Part shown: positions 1-5,503 of the stretch, piece by piece
Layout of the letters: the number at the start of each line of letters is the position of its first letter
Numbering within the stretch: position 1 is the stretch's first letter
DNA from: Longimicrobiales bacterium
GTDB lineage: Bacteria > Gemmatimonadota > Gemmatimonadetes > Longimicrobiales > Gaopeijiaceae
Assembly: GCA_028280205.1 (NCBI GenBank)
Contig: JANQME010000309.1
Location: forward strand, 1 to 6,725
DNA length: 6,725 bases
Reading direction: 5' to 3'
The notes under the pieces: model-generated
Told to the model about the DNA's origin: nothing
Seen by the model: the letters and a program-made list of their open reading frames with translations, nothing else
Databases searched by the model: none
Position numbers and translations under genes: made by a program

Positions 1-129
1 CGCCTCGGCGAGCTCGTCGCGCAGCCGGTTCGCGCCGTGCAGCAGCACGAAGGGCCGCTCCAACGACGCCAGGTCTTCGGCGACGGCGTCGAGGTCGAGG
101 TCACCCCCACCGATCTTCACGACGATCAC
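1..129 (-). CDS. lysZ: LysZ/ArgB-type [LysW]-substrate kinase, N-terminal fragment
   Basis: Only the first 43 codons are in the window; the gene runs off the left edge. The translation begins (M/V)IVVKIGGG, the Gly-rich phosphate-binding start of the amino-acid kinase family (ArgB, LysZ), and carries VLLHGAN at residues 28-34, matching the second conserved loop (usually VLVHGG). The start is taken as GTG at 129-127. It overlaps the TGA of the upstream amidotransferase gene by 4 bp (GTGA) and follows a GGGGAGG Shine-Dalgarno with 4 nt spacing. Known role of the family: ATP-dependent phosphorylation of the side-chain or gamma carboxylate of the carrier-bound 2-aminoadipate or glutamate, just before the LysY reduction. 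Context (lysW, lysX, lysY upstream) favours LysZ over a free N-acetylglutamate kinase. Whether the substrate is aminoadipate or glutamate cannot be told from this fragment. Confidence 0.85.
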   Translation of the reverse strand, partial: MIVVKIGGGDLDLDAVAEDLASLERPFVLLHGANRLRDELAEA

Positions 130-806
130 GCAACCTCCCCACCCAGGAGCCGGGTCGTGCCGTTGCCGAGCGGGCGCCACGCGAGCGTCTCTCCCGGCCC
201 CTCGAGCGCTTCCGAGCAGGCAACGTCCATCGCAACGGCCTCCATCGTGGTACGCGCCTCGTGCAGCGTGAAGTACTCCGGGTCCTCCGAGTACTCGTTG
301 TGCAACCAGACGTCCTCTCCCAGCCCTGCGACCACGTTCAGGGCACGCACGTACTCCGTGCGCCGACGGACTACGTCGGCGAGGCGGGTGAGCGCCGCGC
401 CCGGATCGGCGTCGGGTACGCCGCGGAAGCGCTCGAGCAGGTGCATGAGCTTCGCGGCCCCGGTAGCGCCGGGCGCGGAGAGGCGCACGCCGCGCAGCTC
501 ACCGTTGAAGGCGAAGGCCAGGTCGTCGCCCAAGAACGGCATGTTGTTCTCCACCACGATCCCTTCGTTGCGGAAGGCGCTCCGCGCGTGCACCACGAAC
601 ACCGTCGAGCGGGGCAGCGAGGGCGCCGCGTCCTCCCAGATCGGGCGGACCGACCGGTATCGGCGCCAGCCGCCGTTCTCGCGCCACGCCACGCCCCACC
701 CATGGCCCTGGTACTCCTTGCTCGTCCGGCACGCCTCGGCGAAGAGGGGAAGCCACGCCCCGAGCTCGATCGGTTCGTCGGCGCGCAGCGCCAGGAGCCG
801 GCACAC
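126..806 (-). CDS. Class II glutamine amidotransferase-like Ntn hydrolase (EgtC/YafJ type) inside the LysW operon
   Basis: The 226-aa protein begins MCRLLAL, so Cys2 becomes the N-terminal nucleophile after Met removal. This fixes the GTG start at 806-804, although no Shine-Dalgarno is visible; the start lies 4 nt after the lysY stop, so translational coupling is likely. Family motifs are present: GHGWGVAW (34-41), HARSAF (73-78), NNMPF (87-91) and FNGEL (100-104), the last supplying the Asn-Gly oxyanion pair. Length matches the stand-alone COG0121 type, with no synthetase or sugar-isomerase domain attached. Members with known function either release ammonia from glutamine or, like EgtC in ergothioneine synthesis, cleave a gamma-glutamyl amide bond. 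The gene lies between lysY and lysZ and overlaps lysZ by 4 bp, so it belongs to the operon. Its role is unknown. One inference is hydrolysis of the LysW gamma-glutamyl-product bond. Family assignment is firm; substrate is not. Confidence 0.9.
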   Translation of the reverse strand: MCRLLALRADEPIELGAWLPLFAEACRTSKEYQGHGWGVAWRENGGWRRYRSVRPIWEDAAPSLPRSTVFVVHARSAFRNEGIVVENNMPFLGDDLAFAFNGELRGVRLSAPGATGAAKLMHLLERFRGVPDADPGAALTRLADVVRRRTEYVRALNVVAGLGEDVWLHNEYSEDPEYFTLHEARTTMEAVAMDVACSEALEGPGETLAWRPLGNGTTRLLGGEVA

Positions 807-810
807 GGGA

Positions 811-1860
811 TCAGCAGGGATGAAGGCCGGAAAAGCCGAGGCCGGCCGTCTCGTCCCAGCCCATCATCAGGTTCATCGCCTGAACCGCCTGGCCCGCCGA
901 ACCCTTCATCAGGTTGTCGATCGCGGCGGCGACGACGATCCGCCCACCCTCGGGGTCGACCTCGAAGCCGACGTCGCAGTAGTTGGTGCCCGCCAGCAGC
1001 TTCGGCTCCGGGAAGCGGTACGGCCCGGAGCGCTCCGCGACCAGGCGCACGAAGGGCTCGCCTCCGTAGCGCGCGCGGTAGACCTTCCACAGATCGCGCT
1101 CGGTGACCACGTCGGTCGGGAAGGCGTGCGCGAGCAGCGCCGCGCCGCGCACGAGCTCCACGGCGGTCACGCTCATGTGGACCCGGACGTCGGATCCCTC
1201 CGGCACGACGCGCCGGAGCATCTGACCGATCTCGGCGGCGTGCCGGTGGCCCGTCGGCCGGTACGGTCGCACCACGCCGCGCCGGACCGGGTGGTGGGAG
1301 CCCGTGTCCACCTCCGCTCCGCCTTCGCTCGCCCCACCCTTCACGTCGAGCACGGTACGCGACGGGTCGACGAGACCCGCTTCGTAGAGCGGGAGGAGTG
1401 CGAGGATCGAGACCGTCGCGTTGCACCCGCCGGCGGCCACGCGCGCGGCCCCCCGGATGGCGTCCCGATTCGCCTCCGCGAGGCCGTAGACGAACGTCTC
1501 GAGCAGCTCCGGCCGCGGGTGCGGCCCGTAGTGGGCCGCGTAGCGCTCCGCGTCGTCGAGGCGGAAGTCCGCACTGAGGTCGACGAAGCGTTCCGCGAGC
1601 GGCTCCAGCTCGTCCCACCGCTCCGACGCGGCCCCGTGCGGAAGCGCGAGGAAGAGGAGGTTGCACGGGTCGAGGTCGTCCGGGTCGGCGAACCGCAGGT
1701 CGGTACGGCCCCGCAGATTCGGATGGGCACGGGCGATGGGCTTCCCGGCGAGCCGGCGCGACGTCACCTGTCCGATCTCGGCGTGGGGGTGGCCGAGCAG
1801 GAGGCGCAGAAGCTCGCCACCACCGTACCCCGACCCGCCCAGGATCGACACGCGCGTCAT
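811..1860 (-). CDS. lysY: [LysW]-aminoadipyl/glutamyl phosphate reductase (LysY, ArgC family)
   Basis: A 349-aa NADPH-dependent semialdehyde dehydrogenase of the ArgC family, about the usual length. The Rossmann dinucleotide-binding loop GGSGYGGGE is at residues 8-16, the catalytic Cys is Cys146 in AGGCNATV, the GHRHAAEI motif with the probable catalytic His is at 204-211, and the cofactor-contacting DNLMKGSAGQAVQ is at 315-327. The GCNAT form of the active site is, from memory, more typical of LysY than of classical ArgC (GCYPT), which agrees with the neighbouring lysW and lysX. Reaction in the family: reduction of the carrier-bound acyl phosphate made by LysZ to the semialdehyde, in the cytoplasm. 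The ATG at 1860-1858 overlaps the lysX TGA by 4 bp (ATGA), and a GAGG lies 8 nt upstream, so the start is well supported. It could serve lysine, arginine or both. Confidence 0.93.
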   Translation of the reverse strand: MTRVSILGGSGYGGGELLRLLLGHPHAEIGQVTSRRLAGKPIARAHPNLRGRTDLRFADPDDLDPCNLLFLALPHGAASERWDELEPLAERFVDLSADFRLDDAERYAAHYGPHPRPELLETFVYGLAEANRDAIRGAARVAAGGCNATVSILALLPLYEAGLVDPSRTVLDVKGGASEGGAEVDTGSHHPVRRGVVRPYRPTGHRHAAEIGQMLRRVVPEGSDVRVHMSVTAVELVRGAALLAHAFPTDVVTERDLWKVYRARYGGEPFVRLVAERSGPYRFPEPKLLAGTNYCDVGFEVDPEGGRIVVAAAIDNLMKGSAGQAVQAMNLMMGWDETAGLGFSGLHPC

Positions 1861-2801
1861 GGCGCCGCCTCGGAGTCCACACCGGCCGCGCGTCCCGCTC
1901 CGGTCACCACCCAGTCGGCCACGAGGCCGGGGATGTCGACGCCGGTCGTGTCCACGGAGTTCCGGAACTCCATCGTGCCGTTGACTTCGTTGACCACGTA
2001 CCCGTCGTCGGTCTCGAAGAGGTCGACCGCGACCACCCCGCCCCCGACGGCCCGCGCGGCGGCCTCGGAGACCGAGGCGAGCGCGTCGTCGACCTCGAAC
2101 GCCGAAGCCGAGGCGCCGAGCGCGGTGTTCGTGCGCCAGTGCGTCGAGCTGCGCGCGATCGCCGCCACACACCGGTCCCCCACGACGAAGCTCCTCAGAT
2201 CGCGCCCGCCCAGCTCGTAGTACGGCTGGAGGTACGGCACCGCGTGCGGGGCGCCGCCGAGCGCCTCCTTGTGCTCCAGCACGGTCTCGAGGGCATCGGC
2301 GTCGTTGACCCGGCCCACGAGGCGCCCCCACGACCCGATCGCGGGCTTGACCACGAGCGGAAAGCCGAGCGCCTCACCGGCCCGGGCCCCGCCCTGCGGC
2401 GTGAAGGCGACGGAGGCAGGCGCGGCTGGGACACCGGCGGCGTGGAGCGCGAGCGTCGTGCGGATCTTGTCGCCGCACGTCTCCAGCACCTCGGGGGCGT
2501 TGACGGTCCGAACGCCGAGGTGCGCGAGCCAGCGGGCGAGGACGACGTTGCGCCAGTGGCTCTTCGAGCGGAGGAGCACGACGTCCGCTCGGGGCAGACC
2601 CTCGGGCCAGGACCCGAGATTCCCACCGATCTCGCGGTCGTCCGCGATCCGGAGGGGCGCGTCGCGCTTCTCGAACGCCCCCAGCAGGAGCTTCTCTTCC
2701 GCGCGGATCCCGGTGCACACCAGGACCACGGAAGGCGCTCCGGACGGCTCCGCCGCACCGGAGGTACCGGAGCTCACATCGACACCCGATCCACCGACCA
2801 T
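1857..2801 (-). CDS. lysX: LysW ligase LysX/ArgX (RimK-type ATP-grasp)
   Basis: The protein is 314 aa from the ATG at 2801. It is an ATP-grasp ligase that attaches the gamma carboxylate of the C-terminal Glu of LysW to the alpha-amino group of 2-aminoadipate (LysX) or glutamate (ArgX). Visible motifs are CGDK (109-112), the ATP-binding strand VVKPAIGSWGR (150-160), RDLRSFVVGD (200-209), HWRTN (221-225), and the metal-binding signature NEVNGTMEFRNS (271-282) followed by TTGVDIPG (285-292), which is characteristic of the LysX/ArgX branch. The homologous part begins around residue 24 (SVVLVCTG). The first 24 residues are Gly/Ser/Ala-rich and have no obvious Shine-Dalgarno, so a GTG at 2729 (with GGAG 9 nt upstream) is an alternative start. 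The gene follows lysW by 40 nt and overlaps lysY by 4 bp. Substrate choice between aminoadipate and glutamate was not resolved by eye. Confidence 0.93.
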   Translation of the reverse strand: MVGGSGVDVSSGTSGAAEPSGAPSVVLVCTGIRAEEKLLLGAFEKRDAPLRIADDREIGGNLGSWPEGLPRADVVLLRSKSHWRNVVLARWLAHLGVRTVNAPEVLETCGDKIRTTLALHAAGVPAAPASVAFTPQGGARAGEALGFPLVVKPAIGSWGRLVGRVNDADALETVLEHKEALGGAPHAVPYLQPYYELGGRDLRSFVVGDRCVAAIARSSTHWRTNTALGASASAFEVDDALASVSEAAARAVGGGVVAVDLFETDDGYVVNEVNGTMEFRNSVDTTGVDIPGLVADWVVTGAGRAAGVDSEAAP

Positions 2802-2841
2802 ACCGTGTCAACCGCGGATCGGGCCCGCAGGACCCGTCCGA

Positions 2842-3024
2842 CTACTCGCCCCAGTCCTCCGCGGCCATGGGGGCCTCGTCGAGACGAAGCTCGGGGGACA
2901 GGGCCCGCACCTCGAGCTCGGCGCCGCAGTCTCCGCAGTCGAGGAGCTCGCCGACGATGACATCGCCGGCCACCTCGACGTCGCCCGCGCACACCGGACA
3001 CTCCGTGATCGTCGCCACGCTCAT
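2842..3024 (-). CDS. lysW: LysW amino-group carrier protein
   Basis: A 60-aa acidic protein with a zinc ribbon formed by C9-P-V-C12 and C30-G-D-C33, and ending in EDWGE, the diagnostic LysW tail whose last Glu (residue 60) is the attachment point for the biosynthetic substrate. The stretch CGAELEV (33-39) is also typical of the family. LysW protects the amino group of the intermediates and, through its acidic surface, presents them to LysX, LysZ and LysY. The start is the ATG at 3024-3022, preceded by GAGGTGA about 6 nt upstream; it gives the usual family length of about 55-60 aa. A longer in-frame start at 3120 adds 32 residues with no family resemblance and is rejected. It is the first gene of the operon, 40 nt before lysX, and faces away from the regulator gene. 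Confidence 0.95.
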   Translation of the reverse strand: MSVATITECPVCAGDVEVAGDVIVGELLDCGDCGAELEVRALSPELRLDEAPMAAEDWGE

Positions 3025-3159
3025 TTCCGTCACCTCGTGAGAGTCGTGTTCATCGGGCGTGTCTCCGCCCGCGGCGCATAGGATTGCCCCGGCCTCGCGA
3101 GAGCCCAAGAAATCGGACATATTACTCAGAAATCGACAACTTTTGTTTTATATACAACA
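3025..3159. promoter_or_regulatory. Divergent control region between lysW and the ACT-domain regulator
   Basis: This 135-bp gap separates two divergently read genes. Its right part (3121-3159) is markedly AT-rich against a very GC-rich background, as expected of a promoter. The left part forms the untranslated leader of lysW. TATATA at 3149-3154 could be a -10 element for the plus-strand gene, but it lies only 5 nt before that ATG, so that transcript would be leaderless or nearly so. I could not assign a convincing -35/-10 pair for the lysW side. Confidence 0.6.
3054..3071 (-). promoter_or_regulatory. Stem-loop in the lysW mRNA leader
   Basis: On the minus strand, CGGGCG and CGCCCG form a perfect 6-bp GC stem around a 6-nt loop (GAGACA). 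It lies about 15 nt upstream of the lysW Shine-Dalgarno. No run of U follows, so it is not an intrinsic terminator. It could affect translation or mRNA stability, or be incidental in GC-rich DNA. Confidence 0.3.
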
Positions 3160-3160
3160 A
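3143..3160. promoter_or_regulatory. 18-bp near-perfect palindrome, candidate operator
   Basis: TTGTTTTATATACAACAA reads the same on both strands except for one mismatched pair (positions 3148 and 3155). Its centre is between 3151 and 3152. It covers the TATATA element and ends on the first base of the regulator start codon. An additional ACAA at 3136-3139 pairs with the TTGT arm at 3143-3146, so TTGT/ACAA half-sites recur. Position and symmetry fit the binding site of a dimeric regulator acting on one or both divergent genes. The binding protein is inferred, not shown. Confidence 0.5.
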
Positions 3161-3804
3161 TGCTCAAGATCTCGGACGCCGTGAGGGAGATCGTCGACCA
3201 CGAGCCGGTGATCCGGACCGCCCTCGCCCAGCGACTCCTGAACCTCAGCCGAGTGGCGCGCTACCTCCGGCCCGCCGTGGAGGCGAGGACGCAGAAGACG
3301 GTCCGCCCGACCGCGATCGCCATGGCGCTGTCCCGTCTGCAGGGTGAGCTCCCCGACCCGGACGACGGCCCCGAACCCGGGCTCGCCGACCGTGTCACCG
3401 TGCAGCGCGGACTCGCCATCCTCTCGTTTCCCAACACGAGACGGTGTCACGAGGGGCTCCTGCGGCTCCAGGAGCACATCCGACCTCGGGGCGGCTATCT
3501 GACCATCACGGAAGGGATCCGTGAGGTCACCGTGATCGTCGAGGAGCGGATGCGCGAAACGGCCGCCGAGATCGTGGCCGAGAACCCGACGGCCCGGGCG
3601 CGAGGGATCGCGAGCCTCTCGGTGTCGCTCGCCCCGGAGGATCTCCCGACTCCGGGCGTGCTCTATCGGCTCCTGCAGCCGCTCGCGCTCCAGGGCATCA
3701 ATCTCGCCGAAGTGACATCCACGACGCGCGAGTTCCACCTGTACCTCGGTGAGGCCGACGTGATGGCGGCACTCGACGCGCTGTACGCCCACTTCGGCCG
3801 CTGA
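3160..3804 (+). CDS. Predicted ACT-domain regulator with aspartokinase-like C-terminus, divergent from lysW
   Basis: A 214-aa cytoplasmic protein with no signal peptide. Residues 1-62 are helical and basic (ISDAVREIV, then LLNLSRVARYLRPAVE and AIAMALSRL), resembling the N-terminus of the archaeal family described as a predicted regulator of amino-acid metabolism with an ACT domain (COG2150, recalled, not searched). Residues 80-135 look like a first ACT-like half (GLAILSF, YLTITEG, EVTVIVEE). Residues 150-214 look like a second, with PGVLYRLLQPLALQGINLAEV (split as PGVLYRLLQ, GINLAEV at 165-185), closely similar in pattern to the regulatory tail of aspartokinase. No kinase domain is present. 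The divergent position next to lysW suggests a lysine- or arginine-responsive regulator of the operon. The ATG at 3160 has no Shine-Dalgarno; the promoter-like TATATA sits 5 nt upstream, so leaderless translation is possible. DNA binding is inferred. Confidence 0.8.
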   Translation: MLKISDAVREIVDHEPVIRTALAQRLLNLSRVARYLRPAVEARTQKTVRPTAIAMALSRLQGELPDPDDGPEPGLADRVTVQRGLAILSFPNTRRCHEGLLRLQEHIRPRGGYLTITEGIREVTVIVEERMRETAAEIVAENPTARARGIASLSVSLAPEDLPTPGVLYRLLQPLALQGINLAEVTSTTREFHLYLGEADVMAALDALYAHFGR

Positions 3805-3815
3805 GCGAACGCGAA

Positions 3816-3857
3816 CACCCGGAGGCCGGTCCGTCGGTCGGACCGAACCCCCGGGTG
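3816..3857. terminator. Stem-loop between convergent genes, probable bidirectional terminator or mRNA end
   Basis: An outer stem CACCCGG (3816-3822) with CCGGGTG (3851-3857) encloses an inner stem CGGTCCG (3827-3833) with CGGACCG (3839-3845) and a 5-nt loop. It begins 11 nt after the regulator stop and lies before the convergent lipoprotein stop. No T-tract follows on either strand, so factor-independent termination is uncertain. Confidence 0.5.
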
Positions 3858-3862
3858 CGGCA

Positions 3863-3880
3863 CCCGGTCCTGACACCGGG
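3863..3880. terminator. Second stem-loop in the convergent gap
   Basis: CCCGGT (3863-3868) and ACCGGG (3875-3880) form a perfect 6-bp stem around CCTGAC. It lies 18 nt downstream of the lipoprotein stop codon (minus strand). Like its neighbour it lacks a T-tract. Together the two hairpins fill most of the 93-bp gap. Confidence 0.35.
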
Positions 3881-3897
3881 ACGCGGACCGTCGCCGG

Positions 3898-5247
3898 TCA
3901 GCCCACCGGTCGGACGGTGATGCGCACGACGTCACCGACGGCCGGGTAGTCGTAGCCGTCGTCCACCTCACGCACGACGCCTCCCTCGTCGGTGCCCGTA
4001 TCCGGCCCGCTCTGACGCGGCGCCTGGTTCGGACCGACGCCGGGGCGTTCGTTGACCTCCGTGCCCGCGTCCCAGAGGAGGATCTGAGCCGTCACGTCGG
4101 CGTCGAGCGCGGTGCCCGCGGGGAAGAGGTCGATGCCCTGCTCGTCGGGGGCGAAGAAGAGGTCGTTCGACTGCACGTACATCGTGGCGAACGAGAGCCG
4201 GTCGCCCGGTACGGCCGTGACTTCGAAGCGGTACGACTCGCCGGGGAACGCGGGCGCCGCGCCGCCGCCGCCGACCGGGGTGTCGAAGGCGCCGGCCGAT
4301 GCGACCCCGTTGCCGGAGGCGAGCGATCCCGCCAGCTCGGCCCCGCTTCCGTCCTCGGCGATCGCCTCGAGCCCCTCGCCCCGGTCCGCGTCGCCGTCGC
4401 TGAAGATCACCGCCGGATCGACGTGCACCGCCCACGCGCCGGGCGAGATGGGTCCGACGATGCCCGTGCGCCCTTCCACGTTCGCGCCGAGCTCCGCAGC
4501 GTCCCCGTCCTCCGCGATCGCCGCGAGCCCTTCACCGCGCTCGTCCTCGCCGACCGTGAAGAGCGGATCGTCACCGGAGTGGACGACCCAGATACCGGGA
4601 GCGAGCGGGACGGGACGCGTCATCGCGTCGGACGAGGTGAGCGTCGAGGCGTCGGAGACGTTCTCGATGCGCACGCGGAAGGTGGTCGCGTCGAGCGACT
4701 CGAGAGTGACCCGTATCACGTCGGACGTGGCGGGGATGTTGCCCCAGTCGTCCGCCGCGAGGCGTACGGTCGTGTCGTCGTCGGCAGGGCCGGTATCGGC
4801 GCCCGCCTGGCGGGGAGCCTGGTTCGGCCCGATACCCGGCTCCTCGTCCTCCTCGGAGCCCGCATCGTACAGGAAGAGCTGGTCCGTCACGTCGCCGCTC
4901 ACGGGCATGTCCATGGCGTCGAAAAGCTCGATCCCTCCTCCGTCCGGCGAGTAGAACCAGTCATTGGACTGCACGAACATCGTAGCGAAGCTGAGGCGGG
5001 CGCCGGGGGCCGCAGGCACGTCGAACTCGTACGCGCCCCCCGGAAAAATCGGACCGGGCGCGCCGGCGCCGACCGGTGTGTCGAAGACGCCGGACGCGGA
5101 GAAGTCGTAGCCGGGCGTCACGTTCTCGAGCGTGACCTCGAAGGTCGTGGGATCGGGCGGCGTCATCGCATCCTCGTCGTCGTCGCACGCCCCGAGCGCG
5201 AGCGCCAGAGCGGCGGTGAGGAGCGTCGACCGGAGTCGGGTGCTCAT
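3898..5247 (-). CDS. Spondin-domain-like lipoprotein with internal duplications
   Basis: The 449-aa protein starts with a lipoprotein signal: basic MSTRLR, hydrophobic stretch to residue 19, lipobox LGAC with Cys21, followed by DDDED. It is therefore expected to be lipid-anchored in the outer membrane or exported face. The mature part is acidic and low in Cys. Motifs FRVRIENVS (190-198), APGIWVVH (216-223), GEGLAAIAEDG (238-248) and LSFATMYVQSND (351-362) match the pattern of bacterial Spondin_N-like proteins, recognised from memory. A 100-residue module (53-153) recurs at 319-418, including LSFATM-VQSND and the identical GPNQAPRQ; a 45-residue module recurs in tandem at 214-258 and 266-311. 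The ATG at 5247-5245 has GGAGG 8 nt upstream. It lies downstream of the TonB gene in the same direction with a 256-bp gap, so it probably has its own promoter. Function unknown; a cell-surface adhesion or binding role is only suggested by the domain. Confidence 0.85.
   Translation of the reverse strand: MSTRLRSTLLTAALALALGACDDDEDAMTPPDPTTFEVTLENVTPGYDFSASGVFDTPVGAGAPGPIFPGGAYEFDVPAAPGARLSFATMFVQSNDWFYSPDGGGIELFDAMDMPVSGDVTDQLFLYDAGSEEDEEPGIGPNQAPRQAGADTGPADDDTTVRLAADDWGNIPATSDVIRVTLESLDATTFRVRIENVSDASTLTSSDAMTRPVPLAPGIWVVHSGDDPLFTVGEDERGEGLAAIAEDGDAAELGANVEGRTGIVGPISPGAWAVHVDPAVIFSDGDADRGEGLEAIAEDGSGAELAGSLASGNGVASAGAFDTPVGGGGAAPAFPGESYRFEVTAVPGDRLSFATMYVQSNDLFFAPDEQGIDLFPAGTALDADVTAQILLWDAGTEVNERPGVGPNQAPRQSGPDTGTDEGGVVREVDDGYDYPAVGDVVRITVRPVG
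3994..4293 (-). repeat. Module B, copy 2, in the lipoprotein gene
   Basis: Encodes residues 319-418, the counterpart of residues 53-153. By eye well over half of the residues are identical. It directly follows the tandem A modules and so completes a full spondin-like unit. Confidence 0.8.
4315..4452 (-). repeat. Module A, copy 2, in the lipoprotein gene
   Basis: Encodes residues 266-311 with SPGAWAVH, IFSDGDADRGEGL and AIAEDG. A seven-residue linker separates it from copy 1. Confidence 0.7.
4474..4608 (-). repeat. Module A, copy 1, in the lipoprotein gene
   Basis: Encodes residues 214-258 with APGIWVVH, LFTVGEDERGEGL and AIAEDG. It aligns without large gaps to the next 46-residue unit at 4315-4452. 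Confidence 0.7.
4789..5091 (-). repeat. Module B, copy 1, in the lipoprotein gene
   Basis: Encodes residues 53-153. It matches 3994-4293 (residues 319-418) across its whole length, with shared blocks FDTPVG, RLSFATM, VQSND, LYDAG/LWDAG and GPNQAPRQ. This copy lacks the preceding A modules that copy 2 has. Confidence 0.8.
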
Positions 5248-5503
5248 CGAAGGTTCCTCCAGGAGGTGGGGATCGGGTGGCGCTCGTGTGTAGCGCCTCG
5301 CAATCGATCCTCAAGGAAGAGTCGTTCCGGTCCTGACGGCCTTATGGCCTATCACATGAACTAGATGTGCAGCAAATATTTACATCGCTCAATTCAAGCC
5401 ACGTCTCCATAACGCACGTTTCATGGAACACCTCTGCCTGTTCGCATGGAACGCCATTGGAACGCGTGCACGGCACGCGAAGGGCGACCGGGAAGAAGGC
5501 CCG
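5248..5503. other. Intergenic region between the TonB gene and the lipoprotein gene
   Basis: This 256-bp stretch has no credible gene. Its middle (about 5341-5430) is clearly richer in A and T than the surroundings, including AAATATTTACAT near 5374, and likely holds the promoter of the minus-strand lipoprotein gene; no clear -35/-10 pair was found. The octamer CATGGAAC occurs twice, at 5422 and 5444. A stem-loop near 5463 probably ends the TonB transcript. Confidence 0.5.
5463..5479 (-). terminator. Stem-loop downstream of the TonB gene
   Basis: CGCGTGC and GCACGCG form a perfect 7-bp stem around a 3-nt loop, 24 nt past the TonB stop codon. On the minus strand only TT follows, so it is a weak intrinsic terminator at best. 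Confidence 0.4.

Noticed and set aside
811..1860. Classical N-acetylglutamyl-phosphate reductase (ArgC) of the acetylated arginine pathway
   Set aside because: The operon has lysW and lysX, and the active site reads GCNAT, so a LysW-bound substrate is the better call. The lysine versus arginine choice remains open.
371..1882. A 503-codon minus-strand frame overlapping lysY and the amidotransferase
   Set aside because: It is the out-of-frame shadow of two motif-bearing genes and is extremely rich in Arg, Pro and Ala.
37..2220. A 727-codon open frame on the plus strand
   Set aside because: It is antisense to lysX, lysY, the amidotransferase and lysZ, all of which have clear family motifs. Its product is Arg/Pro/Ser-rich with no recognisable domain, typical of a mirror frame in GC-rich DNA.
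2842..3120. Longer LysW of 92 residues starting at the ATG at 3120
   Set aside because: The extra 32 residues do not resemble the family. The internal ATG at 3024 has a good Shine-Dalgarno and gives the expected length.
5338..5349. GGCC-TTAT-GGCC inverted repeat upstream of the lipoprotein gene
   Set aside because: The 4-bp stem is too short to support as an operator or terminator.
4423..5364. A 313-codon open frame on the plus strand opposite the lipoprotein gene
   Set aside because: It is antisense to a gene with a lipobox, a Shine-Dalgarno and internal protein repeats. The product is Arg/Gly/Val-rich with no domain.
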